In this document: positions 30,068 to 38,560 of the stretch, piece after piece
Layout of the letters: each line of letters starts with the position of its first letter
Position numbering within the stretch: the stretch's first letter is position 1
Source: Rhodoluna sp. KAS3
GTDB lineage: Bacteria > Actinomycetota > Actinomycetes > Actinomycetales > Microbacteriaceae
Length of the DNA stretch: 64,000 nt
NCBI RefSeq assembly: GCF_026000575.1
Contig: NZ_AP026910.1
Coordinates: 372,001 to 436,000, forward strand
Direction of reading: 5' to 3'
Program-made: the position numbers and the translations under genes
The notes under the pieces: model-generated
What the model saw: only the letters and a program-made list of their open reading frames with translations
Told to the model about the DNA's origin: nothing
Databases searched by the model: none

Positions 30068-30976
30068 ATGTCTTCTGGCCTCGTCCTGATCGACAAGCCT
30101 TCGGGCTGGACCAGTCACGACGTTGTTGCCCGCCTAAGAAAATTGGCGGGCACTCGTCGGGTTGGCCACGCCGGCACTCTTGATCCAATGGCAACCGGTT
30201 TGTTGCTGATCGGGGTTAATTCGGCAACGAAACTGCTCACCTTTTTAGTCGGTGAAGACAAAACCTACTTCGCGACAATCCGACTCGGTGCCTCGACTAT
30301 CACTGACGACAAAGAATCTGAAAACCTGTTTGTGGCAGACCCGGATGACTTGCGAGCGCTCACTAAAGAAGCCATCGAGTCGGCGTTAGTGAATTTGCGC
30401 GGAGAAATTCAGCAGGTGCCGAGTTCGGTGAGCGCTATCAAGGTAAACGGTGAGCGTGCCTATGCCAAGGTCCGCTCTGGCGATGAAGTGAAGCTCGCCG
30501 CCAGGCCCGTCACGATTCACAGATTCGAAATTCTTGGAGAGCCTCGCATCGAAGAGGTTGAGGGCCAAGCGTTCATCGACATCGATGTTGTCGTGGACTG
30601 CAGCTCGGGCACATACATCCGGGCACTGGCACGGGATTTGGGCGAAGCTCTCAAAGTCGGCGGCCACCTAACCGCGCTTCGACGAACCAAAATTGGTAGT
30701 TACAACATCTCGCAAGCCCAAGTTCTCGAGGGGCTGAACCCCGAAACCCTGCAGATTCTCGACATCTCTCAGGCTGCCGCCCAGCAATTCAAGTCGCGCG
30801 CGCTTTCACAGCAAGACGTTATAGACCTGAGGCATGGCAAGCGGCTCAAAGCTGTTGACGAGGGCCCCGAACCGATTGCAGCATTCGACGAGCGCGGAAA
30901 ACTCGTTTCCATGCTCACGAAGTCCGGTCGAGATCTCAAATCGCTTGTAGTTTTTCCGGAGGGTTCAAATGATTGA
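30068..30976 (+). CDS. truB: tRNA pseudouridine(55) synthase
   Basis: Makes pseudouridine 55 in the T loop of tRNAs. The catalytic Asp39 lies in GHAGTLDPMATGLL; the start LVLIDKPSGWTSHDVV and the SGTYIRALARDLGEALKVGGHLTALRRTKIG segment are typical. 302 residues with a PUA-like C-terminal end. It directly abuts rbfA, and its last 8 bp overlap the following small membrane protein gene. In many bacteria ribF follows truB; here a phosphate-transport block lies between them. Confidence 0.96.
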   Translation: MSSGLVLIDKPSGWTSHDVVARLRKLAGTRRVGHAGTLDPMATGLLLIGVNSATKLLTFLVGEDKTYFATIRLGASTITDDKESENLFVADPDDLRALTKEAIESALVNLRGEIQQVPSSVSAIKVNGERAYAKVRSGDEVKLAARPVTIHRFEILGEPRIEEVEGQAFIDIDVVVDCSSGTYIRALARDLGEALKVGGHLTALRRTKIGSYNISQAQVLEGLNPETLQILDISQAAAQQFKSRALSQQDVIDLRHGKRLKAVDEGPEPIAAFDERGKLVSMLTKSGRDLKSLVVFPEGSND

Positions 30977-31331
30977 TTGGTTTTATTCGGTCTCGTTGGC
31001 TGTCAGCGTTGTTTCAGGCATCTGGGCGGTGGCTCTAGGGTTGTTCAAGCGCAAGCCAAGCCTGTTTAGTTTGGTGCCGCTGGCGCTTGTACAGGTGCTT
31101 CTAGTGATTCAGTTGGCAATTTCAATTTCACTGGTGGTCTTGGGGGAGCGGGCCAAGCAGGACACCGTGGAATTCTTTGCCTATTTGATCGTGGCTCTCA
31201 TGGTGCCACTGGCTGCCGGATTCTGGGCCTTGATTGAGCGCAGCAAGTGGTCAACCGTTGTCATCGGGGTCGGTGCCCTGACTGTTGCCGTGATGCTGGT
31301 TCGCATGCAGCAAATTTGGCTGGGCTACTAG
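30969..31331 (+). CDS. Small integral membrane protein, unknown function
   Basis: I do not recognise a named family. The 120-residue protein is almost wholly hydrophobic with about four predicted membrane segments (near 5-25, 33-58, 66-88, 95-115), the loops carrying Lys/Arg. It starts inside truB (8-bp overlap, ribosome site GGAGG within truB), so it is translationally coupled to the truB operon. Similar small proteins after truB occur in Microbacteriaceae, to my recollection. It contains no catalytic motif. Confidence 0.8.
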   Translation: MIDWFYSVSLAVSVVSGIWAVALGLFKRKPSLFSLVPLALVQVLLVIQLAISISLVVLGERAKQDTVEFFAYLIVALMVPLAAGFWALIERSKWSTVVIGVGALTVAVMLVRMQQIWLGY

Positions 31332-31368
31332 CCCTCCAGCCATTGGCGCATCGATAACGGCAATTTAA

Positions 31369-31424
31369 CCTTCCGTTTACTCCTCGAACAGGTTGCATTC
31401 ACTCGGCCTATCGATGATTGAGGC
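31369..31424 (+). promoter_or_regulatory. pstC upstream region with GTTTACT motif
   Basis: CTTCCGTTTACT at 31370-31381, then AACAGGTTGCATTCACT and, just before the ATG, GATGAT-TGAGGC. A GTTTACT also occurs upstream of pstS (34296-34302), so a shared phosphate-response site is possible. The TGAGGC-ATG junction matches leaderless genes in this window, though GATGAT is a weak -10. Confidence 0.35.
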
Positions 31425-32402
31425 ATGTCCCAGCAGTCAAACCTTAAAATTCCGGAGCGCCGTAAGCTCAACACCGCGCCGACCAGTCTTGGCGACAAAA
31501 TCTTCTTTCGAGTGGCTTCCGGTGCCGCAAACTTTTCGATTGTCCTAGTTGGCCTAATTCTGGTTTTTCTCCTGTGGCAGTCTTTGCCGGCCCTCCAGGG
31601 CCAAGGCATCGACTTCATCTTTGGTTCTAACTGGGATGCCGCCGCAGAGACACCGGTTTTCCAAATCGGTCCAATGCTCTGGGGTTCGTTTCTGATTTCC
31701 TTTCTCGGCGTCATCCTGGCAGTGCCGATGGCCATAGCGATTGCCTATTTCATCGAATTTATGGCTTCCAAAGCTGTTGGTCGTGTGGCAACAACTTTGA
31801 TTGATCTGTTGGCAGCCTTGCCTTCTGTGGTTTTGGGCCTTTGGGGTTTTGCAGTCTTTACGCCGGTAGCGGCCGGTTGGGCAGAGTCATTGAACAAGGC
31901 TTTTGGATGGTTCCCGCTCTTTGCCTCAGACGGCGCAGGTTTTCTAGCTTCGCCATTTATCGCGGGCTGGATTGTTGCCATCATGATCGTTCCGATCATC
32001 GCCTCAATCTCTCGCGAAATTTTTAGCCAGATCGACCGCGATTTGATCAACGCAGCCAAAGGTTTGGGTGGCGGTTCTTACACGATTTTCAAAAAAGTAA
32101 TCCTGCCAACAGCCTCGGGCGGTGTGGTCGGTGGCGTCCTGTTGGGACTGGGGCGCGCGCTTGGCGAAACCGTGGCAATTTTCTACGTGCTAAACCTCGT
32201 CTTCGAAATCAACTGGTACGAGATTCTTCAGCAGCGCGGAGGATCAATCGCATCCAACATCCTTGCGCGATTTGGTGAAGCGGGCCCAGCCGAGATCAGC
32301 GCTCTGATGGCATCGGGATTGGTTTTGTTCGTGATGACCCTGATTATCAATTCCATCGCGGCTTGGGTGGTCGCAAAGGCTCAGCCTTGGAGGAAGAACT
32401 AA
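31425..32402 (+). CDS. pstC: Phosphate ABC transporter permease PstC
   Basis: Inner-membrane permease of the high-affinity phosphate importer. The 325-residue protein has a ~30-residue polar N-terminus then six membrane segments, with the cytoplasmic EAA-like loop DLINAAKGLGGGSYTIFKKVILPTASGGV and LGRALGETVAIFYVL. The ATG follows TTGAGGC without a true Shine-Dalgarno. Its TAA overlaps the pstA ATG by one base, so translation is coupled. First gene of pstCAB. Confidence 0.94.
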   Translation: MSQQSNLKIPERRKLNTAPTSLGDKIFFRVASGAANFSIVLVGLILVFLLWQSLPALQGQGIDFIFGSNWDAAAETPVFQIGPMLWGSFLISFLGVILAVPMAIAIAYFIEFMASKAVGRVATTLIDLLAALPSVVLGLWGFAVFTPVAAGWAESLNKAFGWFPLFASDGAGFLASPFIAGWIVAIMIVPIIASISREIFSQIDRDLINAAKGLGGGSYTIFKKVILPTASGGVVGGVLLGLGRALGETVAIFYVLNLVFEINWYEILQQRGGSIASNILARFGEAGPAEISALMASGLVLFVMTLIINSIAAWVVAKAQPWRKN

Positions 32403-33490
32403 TGACGAATTACGTACCTGAGGCACTTCCTAGACCGGCTAACGCAGCACCCTGGGCAAAGGTTGATCCCAAAAATACGCTGAGAATTGCGCTGGCCTCG
32501 ATTTTGCCGGCAGCAACGGCAGGTCTATTGGCTATCGCTTTCGGTTGGCAGTTTGAGTTCACGCTCTTGGCCGTATTTTTGCCTCTTCAACTTGTAGCGG
32601 GGCTTTGGCTCGGTACCGTAACCGCCGGAAAACGCGGTCGCGGAGATGCTCTCCTCGTAATCTTCACGGTATTTTTCTCAGCTCTAGTCCTGGTACTTCT
32701 AATGTCAGTTCTGTGGTCGGTTGTTTCAAACGGTGCAGCAGCTATGAGTTGGCAGTTCTTTACCCAGAACAACGTTTATGTGTCGGCAAACACTTCGCTT
32801 GAGTATGGCGGCGTGGGGCACTCAATCCTCGGTACCGTCCTGATTGTCGGGCTTGCAACAGTGGTCACGGTTCCTCTTGGTATCTTGATTGCTGTTTATC
32901 TGACGGAAACCCGTGGCAAAACTCGCGGACTGATTCGCACGCTAATTCAGGCGATGTCAGGATTGCCTTCCGTGGTTTCAGGCTTGTTCGTTTACGCAGC
33001 CTTCATCGTCACCGGCATTACTCAGTACGCCGGCTGGGCAGGCTCGCTTGCGTTGCTGCCCCTGATGCTACCTACGGTGAGCCGCATCGCAGAAGAGTCT
33101 CTAAGACTGGTGCCAGCAGACCTAAGAAGCGCTGCAGTGGGCCTTGGTGCGCCTAACTACCGAGCTTTTCTTCAGGTCGTTATGCCGGCAGCAAAGAGCG
33201 GCTTAGTGACCGCAATTCTTCTGGGCATTGCCCGAATCATCGGTGAAACTGCACCACTTGTCCTCACAACATTCGCTGCAGCTACGACCTCGGTAAACAT
33301 CTTCAACGGTCCAATGTCGACCCTTCCTACATATCTTTACGGATTCATCTCTGACCCTTCAATCCAGAGTGCGCAGCGCGCTTGGGGTGCCGCCTTGGTC
33401 ATGTTGATTCTGGTGGGCGTCCTATTTACAGCTGCCCGAGTGATGACTCGCTCACGGGTCGGCAAAAAAACAAAAAAGAATGGAAAGTAA
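32402..33490 (+). CDS. pstA: Phosphate ABC transporter permease PstA
   Basis: Second permease of the phosphate importer. From the ATG at 32402, overlapping the pstC stop (TAATG), it has 362 residues: extra hydrophobic segments at ~35-110, then the conserved permease core with [33 protein letters not shown] (EAA loop) and [20 protein letters not shown] longer start at 32363 has no support. GGAAGAACT before the ATG contains a ribosome site. Two bases separate its stop from the pstB ATG. Confidence 0.93.
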   Translation: MTNYVPEALPRPANAAPWAKVDPKNTLRIALASILPAATAGLLAIAFGWQFEFTLLAVFLPLQLVAGLWLGTVTAGKRGRGDALLVIFTVFFSALVLVLLMSVLWSVVSNGAAAMSWQFFTQNNVYVSANTSLEYGGVGHSILGTVLIVGLATVVTVPLGILIAVYLTETRGKTRGLIRTLIQAMSGLPSVVSGLFVYAAFIVTGITQYAGWAGSLALLPLMLPTVSRIAEESLRLVPADLRSAAVGLGAPNYRAFLQVVMPAAKSGLVTAILLGIARIIGETAPLVLTTFAAATTSVNIFNGPMSTLPTYLYGFISDPSIQSAQRAWGAALVMLILVGVLFTAARVMTRSRVGKKTKKNGK

Positions 33491-33492
33491 TC

Positions 33493-34281
33493 ATGGCTTC
33501 TGAAATTCTGAACGACACTGTTCTGTACTCAAAGGATGTCAACGTCTGGTTCGGCGATCGCCACGTTCTAAGTAACGTAAATCTAGAGTTTCCAACCAAC
33601 CAGGTAACGGCGCTGATTGGCCCGTCGGGTTGCGGCAAGTCAACTTTCCTTCGCACTCTAAACCGCATGCACGAGCTGATCCCGTCAGCGGGCTTTGCCG
33701 GAGAGATTTTTCTTGATGGCGAGGACATCTATGCCGACAAGGTTGATCCGGTTAGTGTTCGCCTCAAAGTAGGTATGGTCTTCCAAAAACCAAACCCGTT
33801 CCCAACCATGTCAATCCGAGACAACATTTTGTCGGGCCTCAGACTTTCTGGCCGCAAGATTGAGGCTGGCGATGAGCTGGTCGAAACCTCACTTCGTCGC
33901 GCATCGATTTGGAACGAAGTTAAGGACCGTCTCGGCGATGCAGCTGTCTCACTGTCAGGTGGTCAGCAGCAGCGTCTATGCATCGCCCGATCCCTCGCGA
34001 TGAACCCAGAAGTTCTCTTGATGGATGAGCCATGTTCGGCTCTGGACCCAGGTTCAACCCGTCGCATCGAGGAAACCATTCAGGAGCTTTCCGAGTCAAT
34101 GACAATCGTCATTGTTACCCACAACATGCAGCAGGCTCAGCGAGTATCGGACCAAACCGCGTTCTTTCTATCTGAAGACGGTCGCCCAGGTCACGTGGTT
34201 GAGTTTGGCAAAACCGAGAGTGTTTTCAATCAGCCAATCGACCCGCGGACCAACGATTACGTAAACGGGCACTTCGGCTAG
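33493..34281 (+). CDS. pstB: Phosphate ABC transporter ATP-binding protein PstB
   Basis: ATPase that powers phosphate import. Start at 33493 (ATG two bases after pstA, with GGAAAG upstream) gives 262 residues; Walker A GPSGCGKS at 43-50, Q-loop [13 protein letters not shown], signature [16 protein letters not shown], Walker [15 protein letters not shown]-loop VTHNMQQA. The FQKPNPFP segment is specific for PstB. The upstream in-frame ATG at 33382 lies inside pstA and is not credible. It is followed by an intergenic inverted repeat and pstS. No phoU gene is next to it, unlike many pst operons. Confidence 0.95.
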   Translation: MASEILNDTVLYSKDVNVWFGDRHVLSNVNLEFPTNQVTALIGPSGCGKSTFLRTLNRMHELIPSAGFAGEIFLDGEDIYADKVDPVSVRLKVGMVFQKPNPFPTMSIRDNILSGLRLSGRKIEAGDELVETSLRRASIWNEVKDRLGDAAVSLSGGQQQRLCIARSLAMNPEVLLMDEPCSALDPGSTRRIEETIQELSESMTIVIVTHNMQQAQRVSDQTAFFLSEDGRPGHVVEFGKTESVFNQPIDPRTNDYVNGHFG

Positions 34282-34295
34282 AGCGTTAAGGGACT

Positions 34296-34347
34296 GTTTA
34301 CTTTCCCTTCCGCTGCCTGCCACCAAGTGAACAAACTTCGTTCACTT
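34296..34347 (+). promoter_or_regulatory. pstS upstream regulatory region with inverted repeat
   Basis: GTTTACT at 34296-34302 and, further on, a perfect 8-bp inverted repeat AAGTGAAC (34325-34332) / GTTCACTT (34340-34347) with a seven-base gap. GTTCAC-type units are typical of actinobacterial PHO boxes, so PhoP/PhoB-type control of pstS is likely; the regulator genes are not in the window. Confidence 0.5.
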
Positions 34348-34406
34348 CCGCTCTCCAAACTGTGATTAGTCGGAAACCCGGCCAACGATCTCAAAAGGAG
34401 AAACTC

Positions 34407-35432
34407 ATGTTTCGCAAGGCAACTGGCGCTCTAGCCGCCATCGCTCTAGTGGCCTCTCTAGCCACTGCTTCTGCTCCTGCAACCGCAGCCGGAGTATCAA
34501 TCACCGGTGAAGGTTCATCTTTCGCTGGAACCGCACTTATCGCAGCCCAGAGCAAGTTCAACGCCAAGGGCGGCGCCCAGGTTAACTACACCAAGTCATC
34601 TTCAAGCAAGGGACGCGCAAACGTTGCTGCCGGAACCGTTGACTTCGGTGCTTCAGACATCACTTACGTTGCTGCTGGCGCAACTGCTCCTGCCAACACT
34701 GTCTTGACCCCACTACTTGGTGGTCCAATCGCTATCGTTTACAACCTGCCTTCAGTTGGTAAGGGTCTGCGCCTTGACCCAGCAACCTTGGGTGCAATCT
34801 TCTCTGGTCGCATCACCATGTGGAACCACGCAAACATCAAGAAGCTGAACCCAACCAAGTCATTGCCTGCAAAGGCAATCTCAGTTCGCTTCCGCGCAGC
34901 TGGCTCAGGCACCACCGCAAACTTGACCCAGTACCTAGCCGGTAACAAGGTCACCGGTTGGACTGCAAACAACGGTGACTTCACCAAGGCTTCAGGCGCA
35001 GCGTCTGTCGTTGGTGTTTCAGTGCCGTCATCAGCTGACATGGTTACCGCTGTAGACAACACCTCTTACACCATCGGTTACGTTGACCTAGCTGATGCTG
35101 CTGGCAAGGGCCTTGTTTACGCCTCAATCAAGAACCCAGCCGGTCAGTACGTTCTTCCTACCGCAACTGCTGCTAAGTCATTCTTGGCTGCACAGACCGT
35201 ACCTACCGATGGCTCAGTAAAGATCAACTTCTTGAAGAAGATCAGCGGTGCCTACAACCTAAGTGCTTTTGCTTACGGCATCGCGTCATCAAACTACGCT
35301 GACGCATCGAAGGGTGCCGCAGTCAAGGCGTTCTTCACGTACGTAGTAAGCAACGCAGTTCCTACCGGTTACGTTGCCCTATCAGGTGCAGCCAAGACCG
35401 CTGCTCTAAAGCAGATTGCAAAAATCAAGTAA
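34407..35432 (+). CDS. pstS: Phosphate-binding protein PstS (secreted form)
   Basis: Extracellular phosphate-binding protein feeding PstCAB. ATG at 34407 follows AAAGGAG; 341 residues with a Sec signal peptide (cleavage near ATA-AGV, residues ~26-29) and no lipobox Cys, so no lipid anchor is predicted. Phosphate-contact motifs GEGSSFAGT, GSGTTANLTQYL and VDFGASDI are present, with LDPATLGAIFSGRITMWNH. A hairpin after the stop separates it from a second PstS-like gene. Codons look strongly biased, as for an abundant protein. How it stays at the cell without an anchor is unclear. Confidence 0.92.
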   Translation: MFRKATGALAAIALVASLATASAPATAAGVSITGEGSSFAGTALIAAQSKFNAKGGAQVNYTKSSSSKGRANVAAGTVDFGASDITYVAAGATAPANTVLTPLLGGPIAIVYNLPSVGKGLRLDPATLGAIFSGRITMWNHANIKKLNPTKSLPAKAISVRFRAAGSGTTANLTQYLAGNKVTGWTANNGDFTKASGAASVVGVSVPSSADMVTAVDNTSYTIGYVDLADAAGKGLVYASIKNPAGQYVLPTATAAKSFLAAQTVPTDGSVKINFLKKISGAYNLSAFAYGIASSNYADASKGAAVKAFFTYVVSNAVPTGYVALSGAAKTAALKQIAKIK

Positions 35433-35454
35433 TAACTAGATTCAAAGTAGATGG

Positions 35455-35491
35455 TTTTGGGGAGCGCGGCAGAAGTCGCTGCTCCCCAAAA
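35455..35491 (+). other. Stable intergenic hairpin between the two PstS genes
   Basis: TTTTGGGGAGC (35455-35465) pairs perfectly with GCTCCCCAAAA (35481-35491), with a further GCG/CGC pair inside. No T-run follows on the plus strand, so it is more likely a 3'-protective or attenuating hairpin that keeps pstS mRNA high relative to the next gene than a full terminator. Confidence 0.65.
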
Positions 35492-35517
35492 TCACTTAAC
35501 AAAATAAGGAATTCAGG

Positions 35518-36576
35518 ATGTTCGGAAAACTTGCCGCATTAGCCATCACTGGCGTTTTGGTTGCATCGCTATCAGGCTGCACCCCACCAATGCCTCCAGA
35601 GATTCTGTCCGCACTGGCTGAGCAAGAATTCACCTGTGTCGAGGGAACATCCGTGATTTCGGTACCGGCATCAACCACCGATATGGCGCCGGGCTGGCAG
35701 TTTGCTGCCGGGGATGCCTGCCCAGGTATGAATTTCGAAATCCAATATGACGATGCTTCATCGGCGGATTTGGTTTTTAGCACATCGAATTTGGATCCTT
35801 CGCTTTGTAAAAGCGCAGTAGAGGTTCCATTTGCAGTAGATGCTGGCGTTCTGGTTTACCAGCACTCAGACGGCAACATGTTCAACTTCTCACCAGCTTT
35901 GATTGCAAAGATTTTCTCGGGCGAAATTTCTGATTGGTCTGACCCTGCCATTGCCGAAGCGAACATGGGCGCTGTTTATATGGCTGGCCCAATCACTTTT
36001 CTCGACCGAGCCTACGGTCCGGCTCTCGAATCATTCAATAGCTGGATGAAACGCCTAGTGCCTGATTTCAATTCAGAGCGCATCCAAAGCGGGCCAGCTA
36101 TCTCGGCTGCCGACCTATTCCTCGAAGAAGGGCAGATCGCTATAGTCTCGAACTCCGTAGCGATGGAGCTTGGTCTGATGCCGGCCGGTGTGATTAACGG
36201 CCCAGACTCCTCTGTCGATGTGATTTATCCTGACACCGGTTCAATTGGCTCTGCAGCAACGCAGTTTGACATCGCCACTGAACCAAATCGCCTAACCGTT
36301 GCCTACAACAGCGCCAACCCTGCTTTGCCTGCACCCGGTGCAGAGGTTGCGCAACCACCGTATGAAGCTGTTTACACAGCACCTTTGCACATTTGTGGCG
36401 AGGCATCTTTGGCCAAGAGGGCAGCAGCACGATTTATTCTTCGTCAGGACCAGCAGGGTGCAATGGCGGCTACCTATTTTGTTCCGATCACAGAATCCAT
36501 CCGCGTGTCAGCTCTTGCTGTGGTCTCCGAGGGTTTGACTCTGCCGTCATTTGATCCCGAGGACTACACCGGCTAA
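35518..36576 (+). CDS. Second PstS-like phosphate-binding lipoprotein
   Basis: Solute-binding protein of 352 residues with a lipoprotein signal (LAALAITGVLVASLSGC, Cys21) so it is membrane-anchored. The PstS core is recognisable in FNFSPALIAKIFSGEISDWSDPAI, and a GPAISAADLFL segment, but the glycine-rich phosphate motif GSGT is not obvious, and two extra Cys pairs (around 40/63 and 86) occur. It follows the secreted PstS after a hairpin and has its own ribosome site (AAGGAATT). It may bind a different oxyanion, act as a sensor, or be a low-affinity PstS. Function is inferred from family resemblance. Confidence 0.8.
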   Translation: MFGKLAALAITGVLVASLSGCTPPMPPEILSALAEQEFTCVEGTSVISVPASTTDMAPGWQFAAGDACPGMNFEIQYDDASSADLVFSTSNLDPSLCKSAVEVPFAVDAGVLVYQHSDGNMFNFSPALIAKIFSGEISDWSDPAIAEANMGAVYMAGPITFLDRAYGPALESFNSWMKRLVPDFNSERIQSGPAISAADLFLEEGQIAIVSNSVAMELGLMPAGVINGPDSSVDVIYPDTGSIGSAATQFDIATEPNRLTVAYNSANPALPAPGAEVAQPPYEAVYTAPLHICGEASLAKRAAARFILRQDQQGAMAATYFVPITESIRVSALAVVSEGLTLPSFDPEDYTG

Positions 36577-36594
36577 TTACCTTTGCCTGCTTGT

Positions 36595-36600
36595 TAGGCT
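36595..36600 (+). promoter_or_regulatory. -10 hexamer before the small membrane protein gene
   Basis: TAGGCT, seven bases, then ATG at 36608; no ribosome site, so a leaderless transcript covering this gene and ribF is likely. Confidence 0.5.
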
Positions 36601-36607
36601 GGTAGCT

Positions 36608-36997
36608 ATGCCAAAAGCGACCAAATCCCTCGGAATCGGAAGATTACTTATCGCCGTGTACGGCGTTTTCGCAGTATCCTCATCAGCTCGGGCGATCTAT
36701 CAATTGGCGCGAGAATTTGACCAAGCTCCGCTGGCCTACAGTTTGTCTGCTCTTGCGGCCGTGGTTTACATTTTGGCAACCATCGCCCTTGCGAGACCTT
36801 CGCTGCGTACCTTGGCGTTCATCGCCGTCAGCTTCGAGCTCGTCGGTGTAATTGCAGTTGGCGTGCTCAGCTATCTGCAGCCTGAGCTTTTTGCACACCC
36901 TTCGGTTTGGTCAAAATTTGGCCAGGGATACGGCTTCGTGCCGCTGGTCTTGCCGTTCTTGGGTCTGCTCTGGCTTAGAAAGCAGTCTGCAAAGTAA
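36608..36997 (+). CDS. Small membrane protein upstream of ribF, unknown function
   Basis: 129 residues with about four membrane segments (near 9-27, 38-62, 68-90, 105-122) and a basic N-terminus MPKATKSLG. No catalytic motif and no family I can name. The ATG at 36608 is preferred over 36551 because the latter lies inside the preceding gene and a TAGGCT -10 sits just before 36608. The stop overlaps the ribF ATG by one base, so it is in the ribF operon. It could be a transport-related accessory, but the sequence does not say. Confidence 0.78.
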   Translation: MPKATKSLGIGRLLIAVYGVFAVSSSARAIYQLAREFDQAPLAYSLSALAAVVYILATIALARPSLRTLAFIAVSFELVGVIAVGVLSYLQPELFAHPSVWSKFGQGYGFVPLVLPFLGLLWLRKQSAK

Positions 36998-37926
36998 TGC
37001 TCGCCATCGAAAAAATTTCAGATCTGCCTAGCGGATTTGCCGAAACTGCCGTCACCATCGGAAAGTTTGACGGAATTCACCTGGGTCATAAAAAACTGCT
37101 TAGCAATTTGGTGGCCGCCGCCGACGAGCACATGTTGGCCAGCGTTGTGGTTACTTTTGATCGCCACCCAGATGCCCTGTTCAAGCCAGAATCGGCCAAG
37201 TTACCACTTATCGGCCCTGGGCAAAAACTGGTGCACCTTGAAGAATCTGGCGTGGATGCTGTTCTTACTCTTCCCTTTGACCATGAATTCGCAGCCTTGT
37301 CGGCGCGCGATTTTGTACAGCAAATTTTGGTTGACGGATTACACGCTCGTCTGGTTTTAGTCGGCGAGGATTTTCGGTTTGGTGCCGGGGGAGCCGGCAC
37401 GCCTGAGACTCTCAAGGTTTTGGGGGCCGAATTCGGTTTCGTGGTTCGAGTCATTGGCAGTGCAAACATCGATGGCGTAAAAGTTTCAACCACACGCATC
37501 CGTGAACTCCTAGACCAGGGTGACGTGACCAAAGCTGCTGAGCTGCTTGGTCGCAATCACTACAGCGCGGGTGTCATCGAACACGGATTGAAAATCGGTC
37601 GCACCATCGGATTCCCGACAGCAAACATGACTCGCGAGTGCGAGGGCTATTTGCCGCTCGATGGTGTTTACGCAGGGTGGTTGTATGCCGACGGCGAGAA
37701 GTATCCGGCTGCCCACTCGGTTGGAATCAATGAGACTTTTCAGGCAGTGCCGCGATTGGTCGAGTCTCATGTAATTGACCGGCTCGACCTAGATCTTTAC
37801 GACAAGTTTGTAGTCCTTGAGTTCGTTGCTTTCATAAGACCCGCAGCTAAGTTTGATGGCGTTGAGGCGCTAGTCGAAGAAATTCACCGCGACCTCGATA
37901 AGTGCCGCGAGATCCTAGAAATCTAG
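36997..37926 (+). CDS. ribF: Bifunctional riboflavin kinase/FAD synthetase
   Basis: Phosphorylates riboflavin to FMN and adenylates it to FAD. The N-terminal FAD-synthetase domain (nucleotidyltransferase) shows TIGKFDGIHLGHKKLL and VTFDRHPDALFKP; the C-terminal riboflavin kinase domain shows GRTIGFPTANMTRECEGYLPLDGVYAGWL. 309 residues is the bacterial norm. Start ATG overlaps the stop of the preceding gene (TAATG). No FMN riboswitch is seen upstream. In many actinobacteria ribF is next to truB; here they are about 6 kb apart. Confidence 0.95.
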   Translation: MLAIEKISDLPSGFAETAVTIGKFDGIHLGHKKLLSNLVAAADEHMLASVVVTFDRHPDALFKPESAKLPLIGPGQKLVHLEESGVDAVLTLPFDHEFAALSARDFVQQILVDGLHARLVLVGEDFRFGAGGAGTPETLKVLGAEFGFVVRVIGSANIDGVKVSTTRIRELLDQGDVTKAAELLGRNHYSAGVIEHGLKIGRTIGFPTANMTRECEGYLPLDGVYAGWLYADGEKYPAAHSVGINETFQAVPRLVESHVIDRLDLDLYDKFVVLEFVAFIRPAAKFDGVEALVEEIHRDLDKCREILEI

Positions 37927-38022
37927 TAAGTATTCTCAGTTAACGCTCGGGGCATTCACAGGCAACGTCCAGTGGATTTTCGGGATACGCCCATTTTCGA
38001 TTGAAAGTCTCTATTTGCAATC

Positions 38023-38041
38023 GGCATCAGGATTTGATGCC
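38023..38041. promoter_or_regulatory. Inverted repeat upstream of the 38074 gene
   Basis: GGCATCA (38023-38029), five bases, TGATGCC (38035-38041): a perfect 7-bp dyad 32 bp before the start codon. No T-run follows, so it looks like an operator or a leader hairpin rather than a terminator. Confidence 0.5.
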
Positions 38042-38073
38042 TTGCTATCTAGGACCATCGAAAGGAGCCAGAA

Positions 38074-38472
38074 ATGGCCAAGCAAGAGAACGTAGAACCA
38101 GAACTAAATCCCGAATCACAAGAAAACCTCGATTCAGTCAACCCTTACGAAGAAGAGCCGAAGGCGTCGTCAAGTCGCACCGCTTGGCTAAAGTCACGTG
38201 GCGCAAAGATAGCTGCCATGGCAGTCGGTGGGTCCTTGGCTCTTGGTGCAGCCTTCGTCGGCGGTGTCGTCGCGGCCAACACTGTCTCTCCTAAAGGCAT
38301 TGCTGCTGATGAGTTTGGTAACCACGGGCCGCTGGAGCCGTTTGCCGAGGGTCAGCGTCCACCACGTGGACCGGAAGGTGATCGACCACAGCGCGGTGGG
38401 GATCGCGACTTCCAAGTTGATCCGGGAGCAACCACCGATTCTTCGGAGAACGGCACTTCAGAAACCCCGTAG
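38074..38472 (+). CDS. Single-pass membrane protein with acidic and Gly/Pro/Arg-rich tails, unknown
   Basis: 132 residues, no family recognised. An acidic N-terminal ~35 residues (many Glu/Asn/Pro), one membrane helix at about 45-69 (KIAAMAVGGSLALGAAFVGG), then a disordered outside segment rich in Gly, Pro, Arg and Asp ending in Thr/Ser/Glu. ATG 38074 follows GAAAGGAG, a strong ribosome site. Low-complexity composition suggests a flexible surface or envelope protein, but no role can be assigned. An inverted repeat upstream may control it. 88 bp before the DUF805 gene. Confidence 0.75.
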   Translation: MAKQENVEPELNPESQENLDSVNPYEEEPKASSSRTAWLKSRGAKIAAMAVGGSLALGAAFVGGVVAANTVSPKGIAADEFGNHGPLEPFAEGQRPPRGPEGDRPQRGGDRDFQVDPGATTDSSENGTSETP

Positions 38473-38560
38473 TGGCGCCACGTGCATAACCAGTGCAATC
38501 CCTCAATCAGCCATCGTCGATTGGGGGATTGTGCTTACACTGGAACAAACAAGGAGACTC

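Noticed and set aside
33382-33492. Longer start for pstB inside pstA
   Set aside because: The extension would overlap the pstA coding region; the ATG at 33493 has a ribosome site and the normal PstB start.
38228-38560. Upstream in-frame extension of the DUF805 gene
   Set aside because: It overlaps the 38074 gene in another frame and has no ribosome site, whereas AAGGAG precedes the ATG at 38561.
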